Source: Anodontia alba
Taxonomy: Eukaryota; Mollusca; Bivalvia; Lucinida; Lucinidae
Reading direction: 5' to 3'
Assembly (NCBI GenBank): GCA_964016985.1
Contig: OZ024825.1
Span: 7,665,445-7,729,444, forward strand
Length of the DNA: 64,000 bases
Positions 10,901-25,000 of the stretch are shown one piece after another. Both the position numbers and the translations under genes were made by a program. The notes under the pieces were generated by a model. That model saw only the letters and a program-made list of their open reading frames with translations, made no database searches and was not told where the DNA came from. The first letter of the stretch is position 1. Each line of letters opens with the position of its first letter.

Positions 10901-13900
10901 TAAAAGGGACTATGCAATTTTTAGATTTTCAGTTATCTATTACAACAGTGACATATCTTTGCAAAGTCTTGTTTGCTTTCCTATACACCAAAACCATTCT
11001 GAAAAGGCCTTTCCTTTACCCCGAAACCCTTCTGGAAAATATATATATCTAAAAGAAAAGAGCTAACTCCAGTAGTGAGCTTCTTTTAGATTTCATCCGT
11101 TTCAGAAGGAAGGCAAAAAAATTTTTGATGTGTTGAAACTGTATCCTCCCTTAACCCATTGTATACTGAATAGACCCTCTCACACTATATATTGGAAGAG
11201 TCCAATTTCAAATTTAGGTACGCCCAGCTATGAGATTTACATATTCCTAGAGAAAAATGGCTTAACTATTTGCAAACAGTGGAGACCCTGATCAGACGCC
11301 GCTTTTTGCGGCGTCTGATCTGGGTCTGCACTGCTTGCTAATTACCCTTTTACGGGTCTCCCGACTACGATGGGTTAAAAGTATTTCCGTTCTCTTTAAC
11401 ACATATGCGAACAACGAATGCCCATCAATCTGCGCATGCGTCTTTTTGTTTTCATTTTTACATAAACAATCTATAACGATTGTCCTAGTGTTTTCACTTT
11501 GAACCAACAAATATATACAAAAAGAAAATCAGAGTCTCGGATTTCTTGAGATTCTTCATATGACATCAGTGTAGTTTGCGATGGTTAGTGATAAGTACAG
11601 TCGACCCCCGTTATCTCGAATTCCAAGGGACTCACTGAAATACTTCGAGATATCCGTACTTCGACATATCAGAGTTGAGAGAGTGAGGAAAACAATGAAT
11701 TGAACAACAACATTTAACAAATGAATATGTAATTTGACTCCTGAAGTTAGAAATATATATATAAAATAATGTGGAAAAGAGGAGAAATTGCTCCTGAGGA
11801 GAATTTCTCCTCTTTTCCACATTATTTTGTTACCTGTTGTCATAGTTTCATGTTAAAACAGGGACTTCGAGATAAGCGGTAATTCGAAATAAGCGAGTTC
11901 GAGATAACGAGGTTCGACTGTATGCTAGTCTAAATAGAACTTTAGTCTAAATTTCTATATTTGAGCATTGATTGATTGATTGTGTTGGGGTTTAACGACA
12001 CGTCAACCCTTGTGGGTCATTTTGTGTCGTCTCCCAGAGAAAGGGAGAAAAGAGATAGAAGACATAGTAGAAGAGATAAATGAATGAGCGGGACAAGGAA
12101 GAAAAAGGAACAGAAATGAAAGTGAAGAAACGGAAGATATAAAAACATTCCCCACTCTTCCCTTACCTGCTACAAGGATAGCAAGTCTTGGCAACTGTAA
12201 GCCAATAACAGTTGGACGCCCCGGTGACGTAAGATACACGACACCTTCACACCACCCAACCACCCCCAAATATTTGAGCATAAGATGCCATATTTGGAGA
12301 AATACTTTGTCATATCATTCGTACAAATTTCCTCCAACCACAACAATAAGACCAAACATTAAAACAAACCCAAAGAGAGCAGCCTAAAGGCAATACAAAG
12401 AAAAAACCGCCTTAGAATGGTCGGTAGTAAAGCCTGCATATTGGGGTAGGCATTACGAAAACATGCCTATTTAAATATATACAAAAAAATTACCACCAAA
12501 AATTGAAAATTTTCAGATAAATTTCTTTTTATATTTTTCATATTTCTGCTCAAAACATAGATTGTTGGTATACGTTAGAACCGCCTCGCTGAGGCGGTTC
12601 TAACGCGTACCCACAATCTATGTTTTGAGCAGAAATAAGATAAATAATGTATACCCCTGTAAACCCCAGTTTAACTATATAAAAGGCACAAACCCAATCA
12701 CTGACCAAATTCTACTTTAACCTGATCAAAATAATATTATTTTATGGCCTTTTCTCAAATCTCCAAAATAATGTGTCCATTCCGAGTTTTTAATCAGAAT
12801 AACAATAAAGTTCAGATGAATTGTGAAATTACAGATATGGTAAACATCTGCTGTTTGATACATGTCCATAGTATTTGTGTGCAAGGAAGAAAGAATAATT
12901 TTCTTCTATTGTCTTAGAAGGTGTTTTTGGACTAAAAAGGGCTCATATTTTAAAATGTCCGGACTTTCTTCTATTTGAAATTCCCGACCGTCATGTCAAT
13001 ATCCTCTCATTATTTGCCCGGACGCCCTGTCAACAGCCTCTGCTATCAGCCCGCTGTGACATATCACGGAAATGCTTGCATTATTGCATAAGCACTGACA
13101 AAGCGTTTATTGTAACCACCGCATTTTGATTACAGCTATCATTAGTTTCATGTTGCGCTTATTGGTGTCCGTCGAGCTCTGTCGGTTTCGGGAACAGAGT
13201 TGGATTTTAGTTTGACGCATATTAGCGAAAAGCAAATGTCTAAAACATCACGAAAATACGCCTATGTAATTTTGACCCCCTTAAACCCCACTTTTATATA
13301 GTAAAACTGGGGCTTACAGGGGTGTACATTATTTTTCTTATTTCTGCTCAAAACATAGATTGTGGGTACTCGTTAGAACCGCCTCTACGAGGCGGTTCTA
13401 ACGAGTACCCACAATCTATGTTTTGAGCAGAAATATGAAAAAAAATATCAGTTTTTTATCTAAATATTTTTTAGTTTTCGGAGGTGAAATTTTCTATATA
13501 TTTGAATAGACATGTTTTCGTAATGTATATTGGGACTGTGGGAAGCTAGGATCTGCTCAGTCTCAACAGAGCTTTCTCTATTCGACGATTTGTTCTACCG
13601 AAAGATAATGGTAGAGGACAACAAAAGTTCTGATAAGACCGTTCCATGACATGCCTCTGTTGCAGAGCTTTGTATGTCGGTTATTCTAACTGTGGCATTG
13701 TGTCTTGTCCCAGTTCATCACGGAAACACGCCTATATAGTTTTGACCCCCTTAAACCCCACTTTTATACAGTAAAACTGGGGTTTACAGGGGTATACATT
13801 AACTTTCTTATTTCTGCTCAAAACATAGATTGTGGGTACTCGTTAGAACCGCCTCGCTGAGGCGGTTCTAACGAGTACCCACAATCTATGTTTTGAGCAG

Positions 13901-16900
13901 AAGTATAAAAATTATCAGAATTTTTTACCTGAAAATTTTCAGTTTTTGGGTGGTAAAATTCTCAATATATTAGAATAGGCGTGTTTTCGTAATGTTATTC
14001 CTTATCTCTTCTTCGTTCGGTGTCACGGGAGGGGTGTGCATCGTGATTGTTTTTTATTTTTTTTTTTATTTATTTTTTTTTTGTATGGTAACTTCAAACA
14101 TATTTCTGAAGCAGACTGATCTGGGTATGCGATGTTTGAATATGAAAGAAATATGAGCCGCGGCACAACATTACCTACAAGATTGCATGTGCGCCTAAGC
14201 CTAAGAAGACTCCGATCAATCTGTGCATCCGCGCTGTCTGATCAGAGTTATCGTAGGGCACTGTCGGTGGCCAAGCATCTAAAACGTCCCCGGTGGACAG
14301 CGAAGACTCTGATCAGCTGCGCAAGACGCACACGCAGTTTTGTAGGAAATGATGTGCCCCGATTCGTATTTTTTTCTCATGTTGCAGCGTGTTCTCTTAT
14401 TGCAGATCCAAAACTGTACACAAAACTCGTCACGTTGACGTGGCTTTTGCAAGTGATACAAAAGCTTCTACAAATGTCCCTGGATATATAAGTGAACTAG
14501 ACGAAACAATTAAGTATTCATTAACCATTGATGGAACACATAAGGTAATAGCATGTTTAATCTTCTAGTTTCTTCACTCAACATAATTTCTTTAGTCTGT
14601 CTGTCTTTAAGTGTACCATCGACACTGATAACAGAAAAGTATACATCAATTTTCTCTGAAGAAAAAAAAAACCTTGGCCGAGAATTTATATGAAAATCGG
14701 AAAACAAAGTTAAGAAAATTACGTAAATACACAGTTAAGTAGATACCCTAGGATGGTAAGTCAGGAAACTCAGCCTTCCCAAGGCATTGGATACTTACAT
14801 CACATGGCAACACAAAGTAAAATTTCGCTGAAAACAGAACGAACCAACGAAGAAAAGATGAAAAAAAAAGATGAGGAAAAAAAAAAGACAATATGACACA
14901 GCTACAATAACAAAATTTACAAACAAGTGAGAACTGCAGCAGAGATGGGTCTAGGAGCGGTCGGCAGTAACAACTACTGGGATGGGACTGGTTTTAGTCG
15001 ATCGTACCTCGCGGTCAATACTGACGCAGCTCAACATTACAAATGAGCCACCTCATTACAAAACCTACAAAATGGCATGTGCGCCCAGCGAAGACTCAGA
15101 TTAGCCTGGACATCCGCCCAGTCTGGTCAGAGTCTTCGCTGTGCGCTCCATGGGTAGCTAAGGACCCAAACTTTCTTCTTGCGGACAGCGAAGACTCTGA
15201 TCAGACTGGGCGGATGCCCAGTCTGATCTGAGTCTTCGCTGGGCGCACATGCAATTTTGTTGGTTCTGTCATGAAGTGGCTGAAATACGTGTTGGGTCCG
15301 TGTAGGTAGAGTCCTCTACCTCATCAGTGAAACATGAAAGTAAAACAAAAATAATCACAAATCTGCAATGAAACAAATTAGAGGACTGCATGGCAGTCTG
15401 TAGCCAAAAGAAAAATTGAGGAAGGAGCCTCAATTTAGTCTGATTCCCGACTCACTGTCGTGCAATTTAAGTTATCAACAATAATTGGGTTTACAAGCAT
15501 GAACGCAGTTTGCTACATAACATGCATTTTAACCTACCTTTTTGTATTGTGCGAAAGAATCCGTCTGAACCTGAAAGCACAAATAGAAAGTCATTTGCGT
15601 TTCTCCGAAGAAGTGCTCTGAATGACTGAATGGCCCTCTACTTCAGCAGTGAAACGTCACAGTAAATGTTAATTATACCCTCGACAAACCAAGTATGAGG
15701 GGTATATAGTTTTCGCTTTTCCGTTCGTCCGTTCGTTCGTACGTACGTACGTTCGTTCGTTCGTACGTTCATTCGTTCGTTCGTTCGTTCGTTCGATCCT
15801 CTTTCCGTCACAGGGTCAAAGTTTTTGCGTTAAATTTTATAAGACCTCATATTTTGAAGATCCTTTGATGGTTTTCATTCATATTTGGCATGATGGTAGA
15901 TATAGGTCTAAAGTTTTTATCAGCACCATCCCCACCCCGGTGGTGACCTTGGGGTCAAGGTCACGGACTTAGAATTTTCATAAAAATGTCAAAGTTTTTT
16001 ATGTTTAAGTTTATATAGCTATATCATCAAGACCCTTGAGGAATTTCATTTATATTTGACATGTTGGTAGATATCGGCCTAAAGTCTTACTCAGCATGAT
16101 CCCCACCCCAGGTGTGACCGAGGTCAAGGTCACGAACTTAGAATTTTCATACAAAAGTAAATTTTTTTGCGTTTAAGTTTATATAGCCATGTCATCAAGA
16201 CCTTTTGTTAAATTTCATTATCCCCTAACTGAAAGGTTGAGTAGGTATAGCTATCAGCAAGGAATCTGTTCGTCTGTCCGTCCGTCCGTTGAAGCATTAT
16301 TCGTTCATACTTTATTTTTGTCTTAGGGTCAACGTTTTTACGTTTAAGTTTATAAGACCTTATATAATGAAGACCCTTCGATGGATTTCATTCATATTTG
16401 GCCTGATGGTAGATGTAGGGCTTAAGTTTTCATCAGCACCAACCCTATCTTGGGGGATAACCTCGGGGTCAAGGTCACAGAATTTTCAAAAATAAGTAAA
16501 ACTTTTTTTGTTTATGTTTATATAGCTATAAAGACCCTTTGAGGAATTTCATTTATATTTTACACGTTGGTAGATATAGGTCTAGAGTTTTACTCAGCAT
16601 GATCCCCATCCCGGGGTATAACCTTGAGGTCAAGGTCACAGACTTAGAAATTTCATATAAAAGTAAAAAAAAAAATTGCATCTTAGTTGATATAGCTATA
16701 CCATCAAGACCTTTCGTTGAATTTTGTTATCCTCCTACCGAGAGGTTTAGGGGATATAGCTATCAGCATGGAATCCATCCACCCAACCATTCATCTGTCT
16801 GTCCATAAGCGCATTATTGTGCACCCCATAACTCCTAACTACCCTTTGAGCTATTTTCAGGAAACTGCAGGTTGTAGAGGGCATTTGGTAGGGGGTGTCA

Positions 16901-19033
16901 GGTACAAGAAAGACAACTCTAACTGACTTGGTCCATGAGTTATCTCCCCTTGTCTCCAAAATTGTAAACATTTTGTGCGAACCATAACTTTAAAACACGT
17001 TAAGATATTTTTATGATACTTCACCAGTATGTAGAGGACATTGAGTAGGCATATCACATTCAAGAATGACACTCTAACTGACTCCATTCTGCAGTTTTCT
17101 CCCTTGGTTATTTAAATCTTGTGCGGGCAATAACTCTAAAAATTCTTTAAGATATTTTGTGATACTTTGCTGATACTCGTATGTAGAAGGCATTGAGTAG
17201 GCAGGTCACCTTAAAATTTTCATTAAAATTTATACAATATATTATGAAGACCCTTTTGTTGGTTTCATTAATATTAAGCATGATGGTATATATAGGTCTA
17301 ATATTTTTCTCGGCACCATCCCCAAGCTGGGACATGGCTTTTAAGTCAAGGTCACAGACTTTTCATACAAATGTCATTTTTGCTTATATTATAAAGACTG
17401 ATTGATTTCACTGGTATATGGTGATAGTTATAAGGCTAAAGTTTTATTTAGCTCAATCCCTGCACCTGTGCCTGACCTTTGAGGTCAAGGGCTTCATATT
17501 ATGTGTGATTGAATTTTTTCAATGTTATAACATATAGCATACAGCTGCTATCTCCAGAGTCAAAGCTACATACTTTGTGCTCTTTAAAAAGTGGCTGTAG
17601 CGCTGGTCGGGGGTATACGTGCCCCACTGGGCACTTTGTCTAGTAATCTCAATGGCGGTCTGAAGCAGGAACAAAACAAAACCACGTCGGACTATGACAG
17701 GCCAAACTACAGACAACAATAATCAGGCGCCAACCTTCTGAAGCAAAAGCCGGACCGAAAGCGTTTTTTTTTTTTTAAATATTTGGAGCTGCATAAAATT
17801 AAGAGCGAGGTTTCGATCGAGTAAAAATAGTATAAACACCCCCATGTTTTTCTGCTGACAGTTCGGAGGCAATTCATCTGTTACAGTTCTTCTTTGTTTG
17901 CACATCGGTTATTGTAACTGTGGCAATGTTTCTTGCCGTTGTCTGATCACTATCTCTTTTTTCGGTGCCTTGGGAAGGCTGTCATCTGTGATTGCGGCCA
18001 CTCCTTCATAACTTTATCGTCATGATTTAATGCAAAATTACAGGTAATGATATCCAGGAAATGACACAATCATGAAGTACGGCTCTCCCGAGGCACCGCA
18101 AGTAGACTAGATGAGGAACAAACGATGACAAAACAAACCACCAACGCATGAACAAAGCAGAACTCCAGCAGAAGAACTGCTTTGTCAGTAGAACACACTA
18201 TTGGATGGGCTGGAGCTGGGGCTGAATATAGGGATCAAACATGGTTTTTTCATGCATTAACACTCGCCAGGTCCCTTGGGAGGTGTTGAAAACCGAGGCC
18301 GGATGCGAATGTTAATGCATTGAAAAAGCACGTTTCATCGCTATTATTGCAGAAAAAGTGAAAATATTTGCTACATTTTGTGTTATTTATTGCACTTTTT
18401 TGTTTCGCCTTTTCATCGACGTCTCGCGAAAGTAATTTCCTAGGACTATGCTCGTTCTAGGGCCGGGCAGAACATATCTCGTGACGGCAGCAATTCTGTG
18501 GCCCCGGTACAGGCATATTGAAAGTTGCGTAGCCGTGCTTTAACAGCGCGTGAATTGCCAAGTTAATACATGGCTTTGACCGGTTAATGCACGGCTGTTA
18601 ATGACGTGCGGCACTGCCTTTTATGCAATAAATCAGTTACGCGAAATCTCGCCGTCAGTTCTGATGCAGCCATTAATTACAAACATATGTTCGATCCGCA
18701 TAGGTGTCCTATGCATCATAAATGAATACATATAAAAGTAAAAAATGATTGCTTTTGGAATAAAGAACACACAAAATCACGAAACTCGGAGACTCGCGAT
18801 CGGTTTGGTTGAGTCATTTCATATGCAGGCAGTACTGTAGTTTGCGAGTCTGCATACGCCCCCTTACGCCGGCTTAAGCGGAATTCGATTTTCAAAATAA
18901 CCAGGATGGGCTCAATGATCCAAAAGGAGATAAAATATAACCTGCACTATGATGATGTACGGGGAGACATTTACGGTCGCCACACGGCACAATACCAACT
19001 ACAATAGGGTAAAATAAAAGTTAAAAAAAAAAA

Positions 19034-19066
<33 letters not shown>

Positions 19067-22000
19067 GATTGCCTTTGGAAACAAAGAACACGCAAAATCA
19101 CGAAAATCAGAGACTCGGTTTGATTGAGTCTTTTCATATGCAACACTATAGTCTGTGAGGCTGCATACGCCGGCTTAAGCGGTATTCCATTTTCAAAATA
19201 ACCAGGATGGGCTCAATGATCCCAAAGGAGATAAAATATAACCTGCACTATGCTGATGTACGGGGCAACTTTATACGGCCGCCACACGGCACAACTACAG
19301 CTACAGTAGAGTAAAATTAAAGTAAAAGAAGATGGCCTTTGGAAACAAAGAACACACAAAATCATGAAAATCGGAGACTCGGTTTGGTTTAGTCTCTTCA
19401 TATGCAACACTGTAGTTCGCGAGGCTGCATATGCCCTCTAGCGCCGGCTTAAGAGGTATTCGATTTTCAAAATAACCAGGATGGTCTCAATGATCCCAAA
19501 GAAAATAAAATATAACCTGTACTTTAATCCTAATCACTACGATGAAACAAAGCAAATGGATCGTTGGCGGTCTGAAACCAGAACACGGGAAAAACCACAG
19601 ACAGGACCACGATGGGTCCAACCACATACATGTACACTAATAGTCAGGTGCCAACCTTCTAAAAATAGATTAAGAAGCCGTCACTCAGTCTAGAGACCGA
19701 CTTACCCATTACAAAAACACGCCTATTCAAATATATCGAAAATTTTCCAACCAAACAAGGAAAATTGTCAGATAAAAATTCTGATATTTTTTAAATTTCT
19801 GCTCAAAACATAGATTGTGAGTACTCGTTAGAACCGCCTCGCCGAGGCGGTTTTAACGAGTACCCACAATCTATGTTTTTGAGCAGAAATAAGAAAAATA
19901 ATGTATACCCCTGTAAACCCAAGTTTTACTATGTAAAAGTGGGGCTTAAGGGGGTCAAAATTATATAGGCATGTTTTCGTGATGCGTCGTGCAGTTAAAG
20001 AGGGAAGCAACGTTATCAACCATAAGTAGGCTTGTGTGCAGTTCGCCGCAGAATATCTTTGTTGTAACCTCTTTTGTAGTGGATGACAATCAGTTTTAAT
20101 TTTCCAGATAAAAATAAGTTTGCCAACTGTCTTTCTAAACATGTAGACTAAGTCACTGTGAAATTTAGGTTCCGATATACATTCTTGCAGAAATGTTTTC
20201 AAACCAGTTAGCGTTATAATTGGATATTAATCCCGAATGACGGCGATAAAACGTTTCCACAGACGGTTTTATTCTCAAAATTGTATTTTAAAAACAATCG
20301 AATATTAATTAAATCTTCTCTTTAAAAAAGGCTACACAAATGTTAAAACTGATAGAGTGGGTAGTTTGGAGGTAGGTTTCCAACAAGGTCCTCTTGTTCA
20401 AAATTACTCAGTTTTTCACAATGTTGTTATGAAACGTCAATAATGGATAATCATTGGAGAAAAGCAAACTTATTTTCTTAATATTAATTTCCAACAAAGA
20501 AAAAAAAAACAGTTTGCTATGGAAATGTCAAAGGTCTGATCCAATTTCGGCCGTAATTTGAATTTGAGGGTAAATATTTGAGAACGAAGTACAGACACGG
20601 AACAACAAAAATAATTTCTTATAGGATTTTGGCAACTAAATACTACAAATTTCAGGAATGGTTATATTTAACACGTCATGGAAGTTTTTAACTGTGTGTC
20701 AAAAGTTACTTTTTATACCTTTAGTACAGTACTTTAGGGCTAAAGCGGAAAACAGCTATAAACATTTTTTCAAGCATTTGGCAACAGATGTAAATTTCAG
20801 TGGAATATTGCTAGTTAACAATAAACATACGTTCTAGCGAGAAACAGGAAAATTTGACAGTAAGTATCTTACCGGGACACAAGCATTATTTCCGGGAAAG
20901 GAAATTTGTAAGTGTGCACTCTATGAATGTAGTTACATTTGTATATATGGTTGAAAATATTATTCATTCAAATACAAAGTTACTGGAGCGGTGGAGGGCA
21001 GCTCGTTGAACTGAATATCACAAACGTATAAGTGAAGATACCAAGGAAATGCCACAATCACGAAGCACAGCCTTCCAGAGGGACCAAATAAAGGAGAGAT
21101 GAGGAATGAATAATAACAAATAGTCGCTTCATATCATCACAAAAACATGCCTATAAACCTTAAACCCCACTTTTATATAGTAAAACGTAATCAACAACTT
21201 TATGCCAACCACTACAAGAACGAGGCTAGAACATACTTTACGTTAACGACCGGCAGGTTCCGAATGTTTTTATTGTGCGATGTAGTGTTTAAATTGGTAT
21301 ATATGGTTCCAAACAAGGAATGTGTTTATAGGATGTCTTGATCATCACGAAAACATGCCTATATAATTTTGACCCCCTTAAACCCCACTTTTATATTGTA
21401 AAACTGGGGTTTACAGGGGTATACATTATTTTTCTCATTTCTGCTCAAAACATATATTGTGGGTACTCGTTAGAACCGCCTTGCCGAGGCGGTTCTAACG
21501 AGTACACACAATCTATGTTTTGAGCGGAAATATGAAAAATAACAGATTATTTTTATCTGAAATTTTTCCTTATTTGGTGGTAAAATTTGCAGTTTATTTG
21601 AATAGCCATATTTTCGTAATGTGAAACCAACGCCTCACCCTCACTTCTAATGCAGTTCCAAATTACAAATATATGTTCGGTCTGCATTGGTGTCCTCTAC
21701 CTGATTTGAGTTCTTATCTCGCACTGGCCCCTCTCTATTGTCCTTAACATTAAGAAACCACGCCTGTTCAAATATATGGAAAATTTCACCTCCAAAAAAC
21801 TGAAAATTTTCAGATAAAAAACTCTGATATTTTTCATACTTCAGCTTAAAACATAGATTGTGAGTACTCGTTAGAACCGTCTCGGCGGTTCTAACGAGTG
21901 CTCACAATCTATATTATTGAGCAGAAATAAGAAAATAATGTATACCCCTGTAAACCCCAGTTTTACAATATAAAAGTGGGGCTTAAGGGGGTCAAAATTA

Positions 22001-25000
22001 TATAGGCATGTTTTCGTGATGATCAAGACATCCTATAAACACATTCCTTGTTTGGAACCATATATACCAATTTAAACACTACATCGCACAATAAAAACAT
22101 TCGGAACCTGCCGGTCGTTAACGTAAAGTATGTTCTAGCCTCGTTCTTGTAGAGGTTGGCAGAAAGTTGTTGATTACGTTTATCGGACAGTAAAATGGTC
22201 GTTGTTATTTCCTGAAAAATAAAGCAGCTTTCATTCGTCAAAAGTTTCTTTTCAGAAGAGATTCTCATTGACTGATCATTTTAATGTCATAACCACAAAT
22301 ATTAACACATATTTTAACTATTTACTAGCTAAAATAAGCGTTAAAATTGTCACCATAAAGCAATATTACGGTTGCACGCGTGCCTGCTGATATCGGAAAA
22401 ATATCATTTAAATAGTGGTATTTATCTTAGGAAAAGCAGTCAAATTGCTTCTTAAAGCTGTATTTTTAAACACAAGATAAAATTGTGAATATTAACCAAA
22501 AGAAATTTATTATCCAGGTAAAATTTTGCTTGAATCAATTGGTACCAATGGAACCGGAAATGTTTGTGCCAACCACAATTATTGGTCACGTGACATAATA
22601 TTGTAATCACGTACATGTAGTCAGTAGCCCGGATGAAAACAATAACATTAAAAAAAGGTCTATAGTGCTGATATTATTGAAATTCCTACGTTTTGGTTCT
22701 TATATTATATGAGAAAAGGTTTGCACCAAAGCTGCTAGAGGGCTGGAGGAATGTTGCAATGTATCATTAAATCTCGTGGAAAAAAATCAATAAACCGAGT
22801 CCGCTAGATTCCGTTTTGTTTCTATTCTGTCTGTATTTCCAAACGATGAATTTCTGCCTCAGTATATTTTGTGATTGCAGTAGCTGACGTTATATACCTG
22901 TATATAGTATTGGTGTTATTTTCTGGTCTTTTAGGAGCATTGGTCTCATATAGTGGAAACAGAGGTCCGCTCAAAGCTGCTAAAGAGCGTGAGCAATGTT
23001 GCATTATTTCATTATTTTCAATGAACAAACTCGTTCAAACCCATCAAGTGAACTGCCTCATTTCATATCCAATCATCCCTGTTTCCCCTTTTTACTAAAA
23101 AGCTGTGTTTGGGGAACGAGTTTGCCTGAACTCTGAATAAAAGAACCCTTTTTTATGACTATGCATAAAACCTACGAAATAATTTTTGGAACTGTTTTGT
23201 TTATTGCATGTAATCCTATTGTCCTCAAAATAGGTACAGGACCAAACAGTGGAGACCCTGATCAGACGCCACAGAACGCGGGATCTTACCAGGGTCGACA
23301 CTGTTCATAAAAAATACAGGAATTTCTATTAAAAACGTGGTAATAATAAAACTAACCAGACATCCCTTCTATTTCAAATGGACCCGTCCTAATAGTTTAG
23401 ATAGAAGATTCTGTTCGGCATCATACACGCAGACAGCATGTAAAATTTTCGCTTTTTTTTTCAGAATTAAGAGTGGACAACTTGAATGAAATGTCAAGTC
23501 TTATTTTTTATGAAAAGTAAAACAAATATCTCTAATTAACCTTATCCTGTTGAGTCACCTTCTAATCTGGGAGTACGTAAGGGGTACCGTTACCTGAGCA
23601 CTCCACCGTTATTTCCCTATTATTCAAAGTCGCACATCTGATGTAATAACCCTTAAAACGTCAAGAAAATCTGCATCTGAAAATGTCGTCTGCTTATGTC
23701 ATCTGCTGCATCTTCTTGCAAACTTTTCAAACTTACATTTTGCATATAGGCAAACAGTGTGGACCCAGATCAGACTGCTCCTAAAGGAGCAGTTTGATCT
23801 GGGTCCACACTGTTTGCAACAATGACTTTTAAAATAACCGGCAGAAGACAAAGCAGACGACAATTGTTGTGATTGGCGCTTTAAGGGTTAATAGATAGAC
23901 TTACTATATATAAACCGAACAATCGTGATCACCTGACTATCGTGTAACAGCGGGTCAAGTTACAAACCAATATTTGTTTCAAATACTTCTTAAAAAAACG
24001 AACCTCAAGAGACTAGCGCCAAATGTAACTACTGCAGGAAGGATTAGACAATTGGCAACGGGCCTTGTTGATAGATGTCCTAGCTGAGATGCTTTCAAAT
24101 GGCATGCCAGATGAAAGCGTATTTAGACGCGGTCCGCAGGAGAAGGATTAAATTTTCGTCCGATGAGAGATAGAGGTTAAAATATATATGAGACAAACAT
24201 ATCATGTGAATCTGCTTTTTCATGCCTTAGGTTTGTTATATATTTTCAAATGGTTCCCACAAGTACTTGGGTGTACGTATTTACTCTTATTATTCGGACA
24301 CTTCACATTACGAAAACACGCCTATTCAAATATATAGACAATTTCACCATCAAAACCTGAAAATTTTCAGATAAAAAAACTCTGAATTTTTTTCAAATTT
24401 CTGCTCAAAATATAGATTGTGGGTACTCGTTAGAACCGCCTCGCCGAGGCGGTTCTAACGAGTACCCACAATCTATGTTTTGAGCAGAAATAAGAAAACT
24501 AATTTATACCCCTGTAAACCCCAGTTTTACTACATAAAAGTGGGGTTTGAGGGGGTCAAAATTATATAGGCATGTTTTCGTGATGAACTCCTTATAATAT
24601 TACGTTGTAGTTATAAAATTTGAACAAGTACACTTTAATATACGATGTTGTGTCTGAATATTGCCGGATGAGTGGCAAACAGTGTAGAACCGTTCTGTGG
24701 CGTCTCATCTGGGTCTACATTGTTTGCCCAGGTCTGACTGTCCGAATACATACCGTAAATACGGTATTTAGTGTCTTTACTGAGCTGCAATTTGACTCAA
24801 TAGAGTTGGCGTCACAGTTCCGATTATATGACTATGAATAAATGTTGATTTTAATTATCTGTAGCGTAAGAATTAATGGTGTGATTAAACTTAAACAACA
24901 AAATAAGAAAAGCAAACCATGAATGCAACAATAGCGAAGCACAGCTGTCCCCATTCCACGAGGACCCGAAAGAAGAAAAGACAGGAACAAACAAATTACC

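Larger units (their letters stand above)
21187..22182. repeat. Composite inverted repeat with two A elements
   Basis: The ~157-bp segment 21187-21342 recurs inverted at 22022-22182 (for example GGCAGGTTCCGAATGTTTTT against its complement). Each arm continues into a family A copy, in opposite orientation, around a ~127-bp spacer at 21622-21748. Total arm length is about 430 bp. Confidence 0.8.

Noticed and set aside
14132..14491. 119-codon frame overlapping TIR exon 4
   Set aside because: It is mostly family N repeat; the splice-phase-consistent frame in 14406-14544 is a different one.
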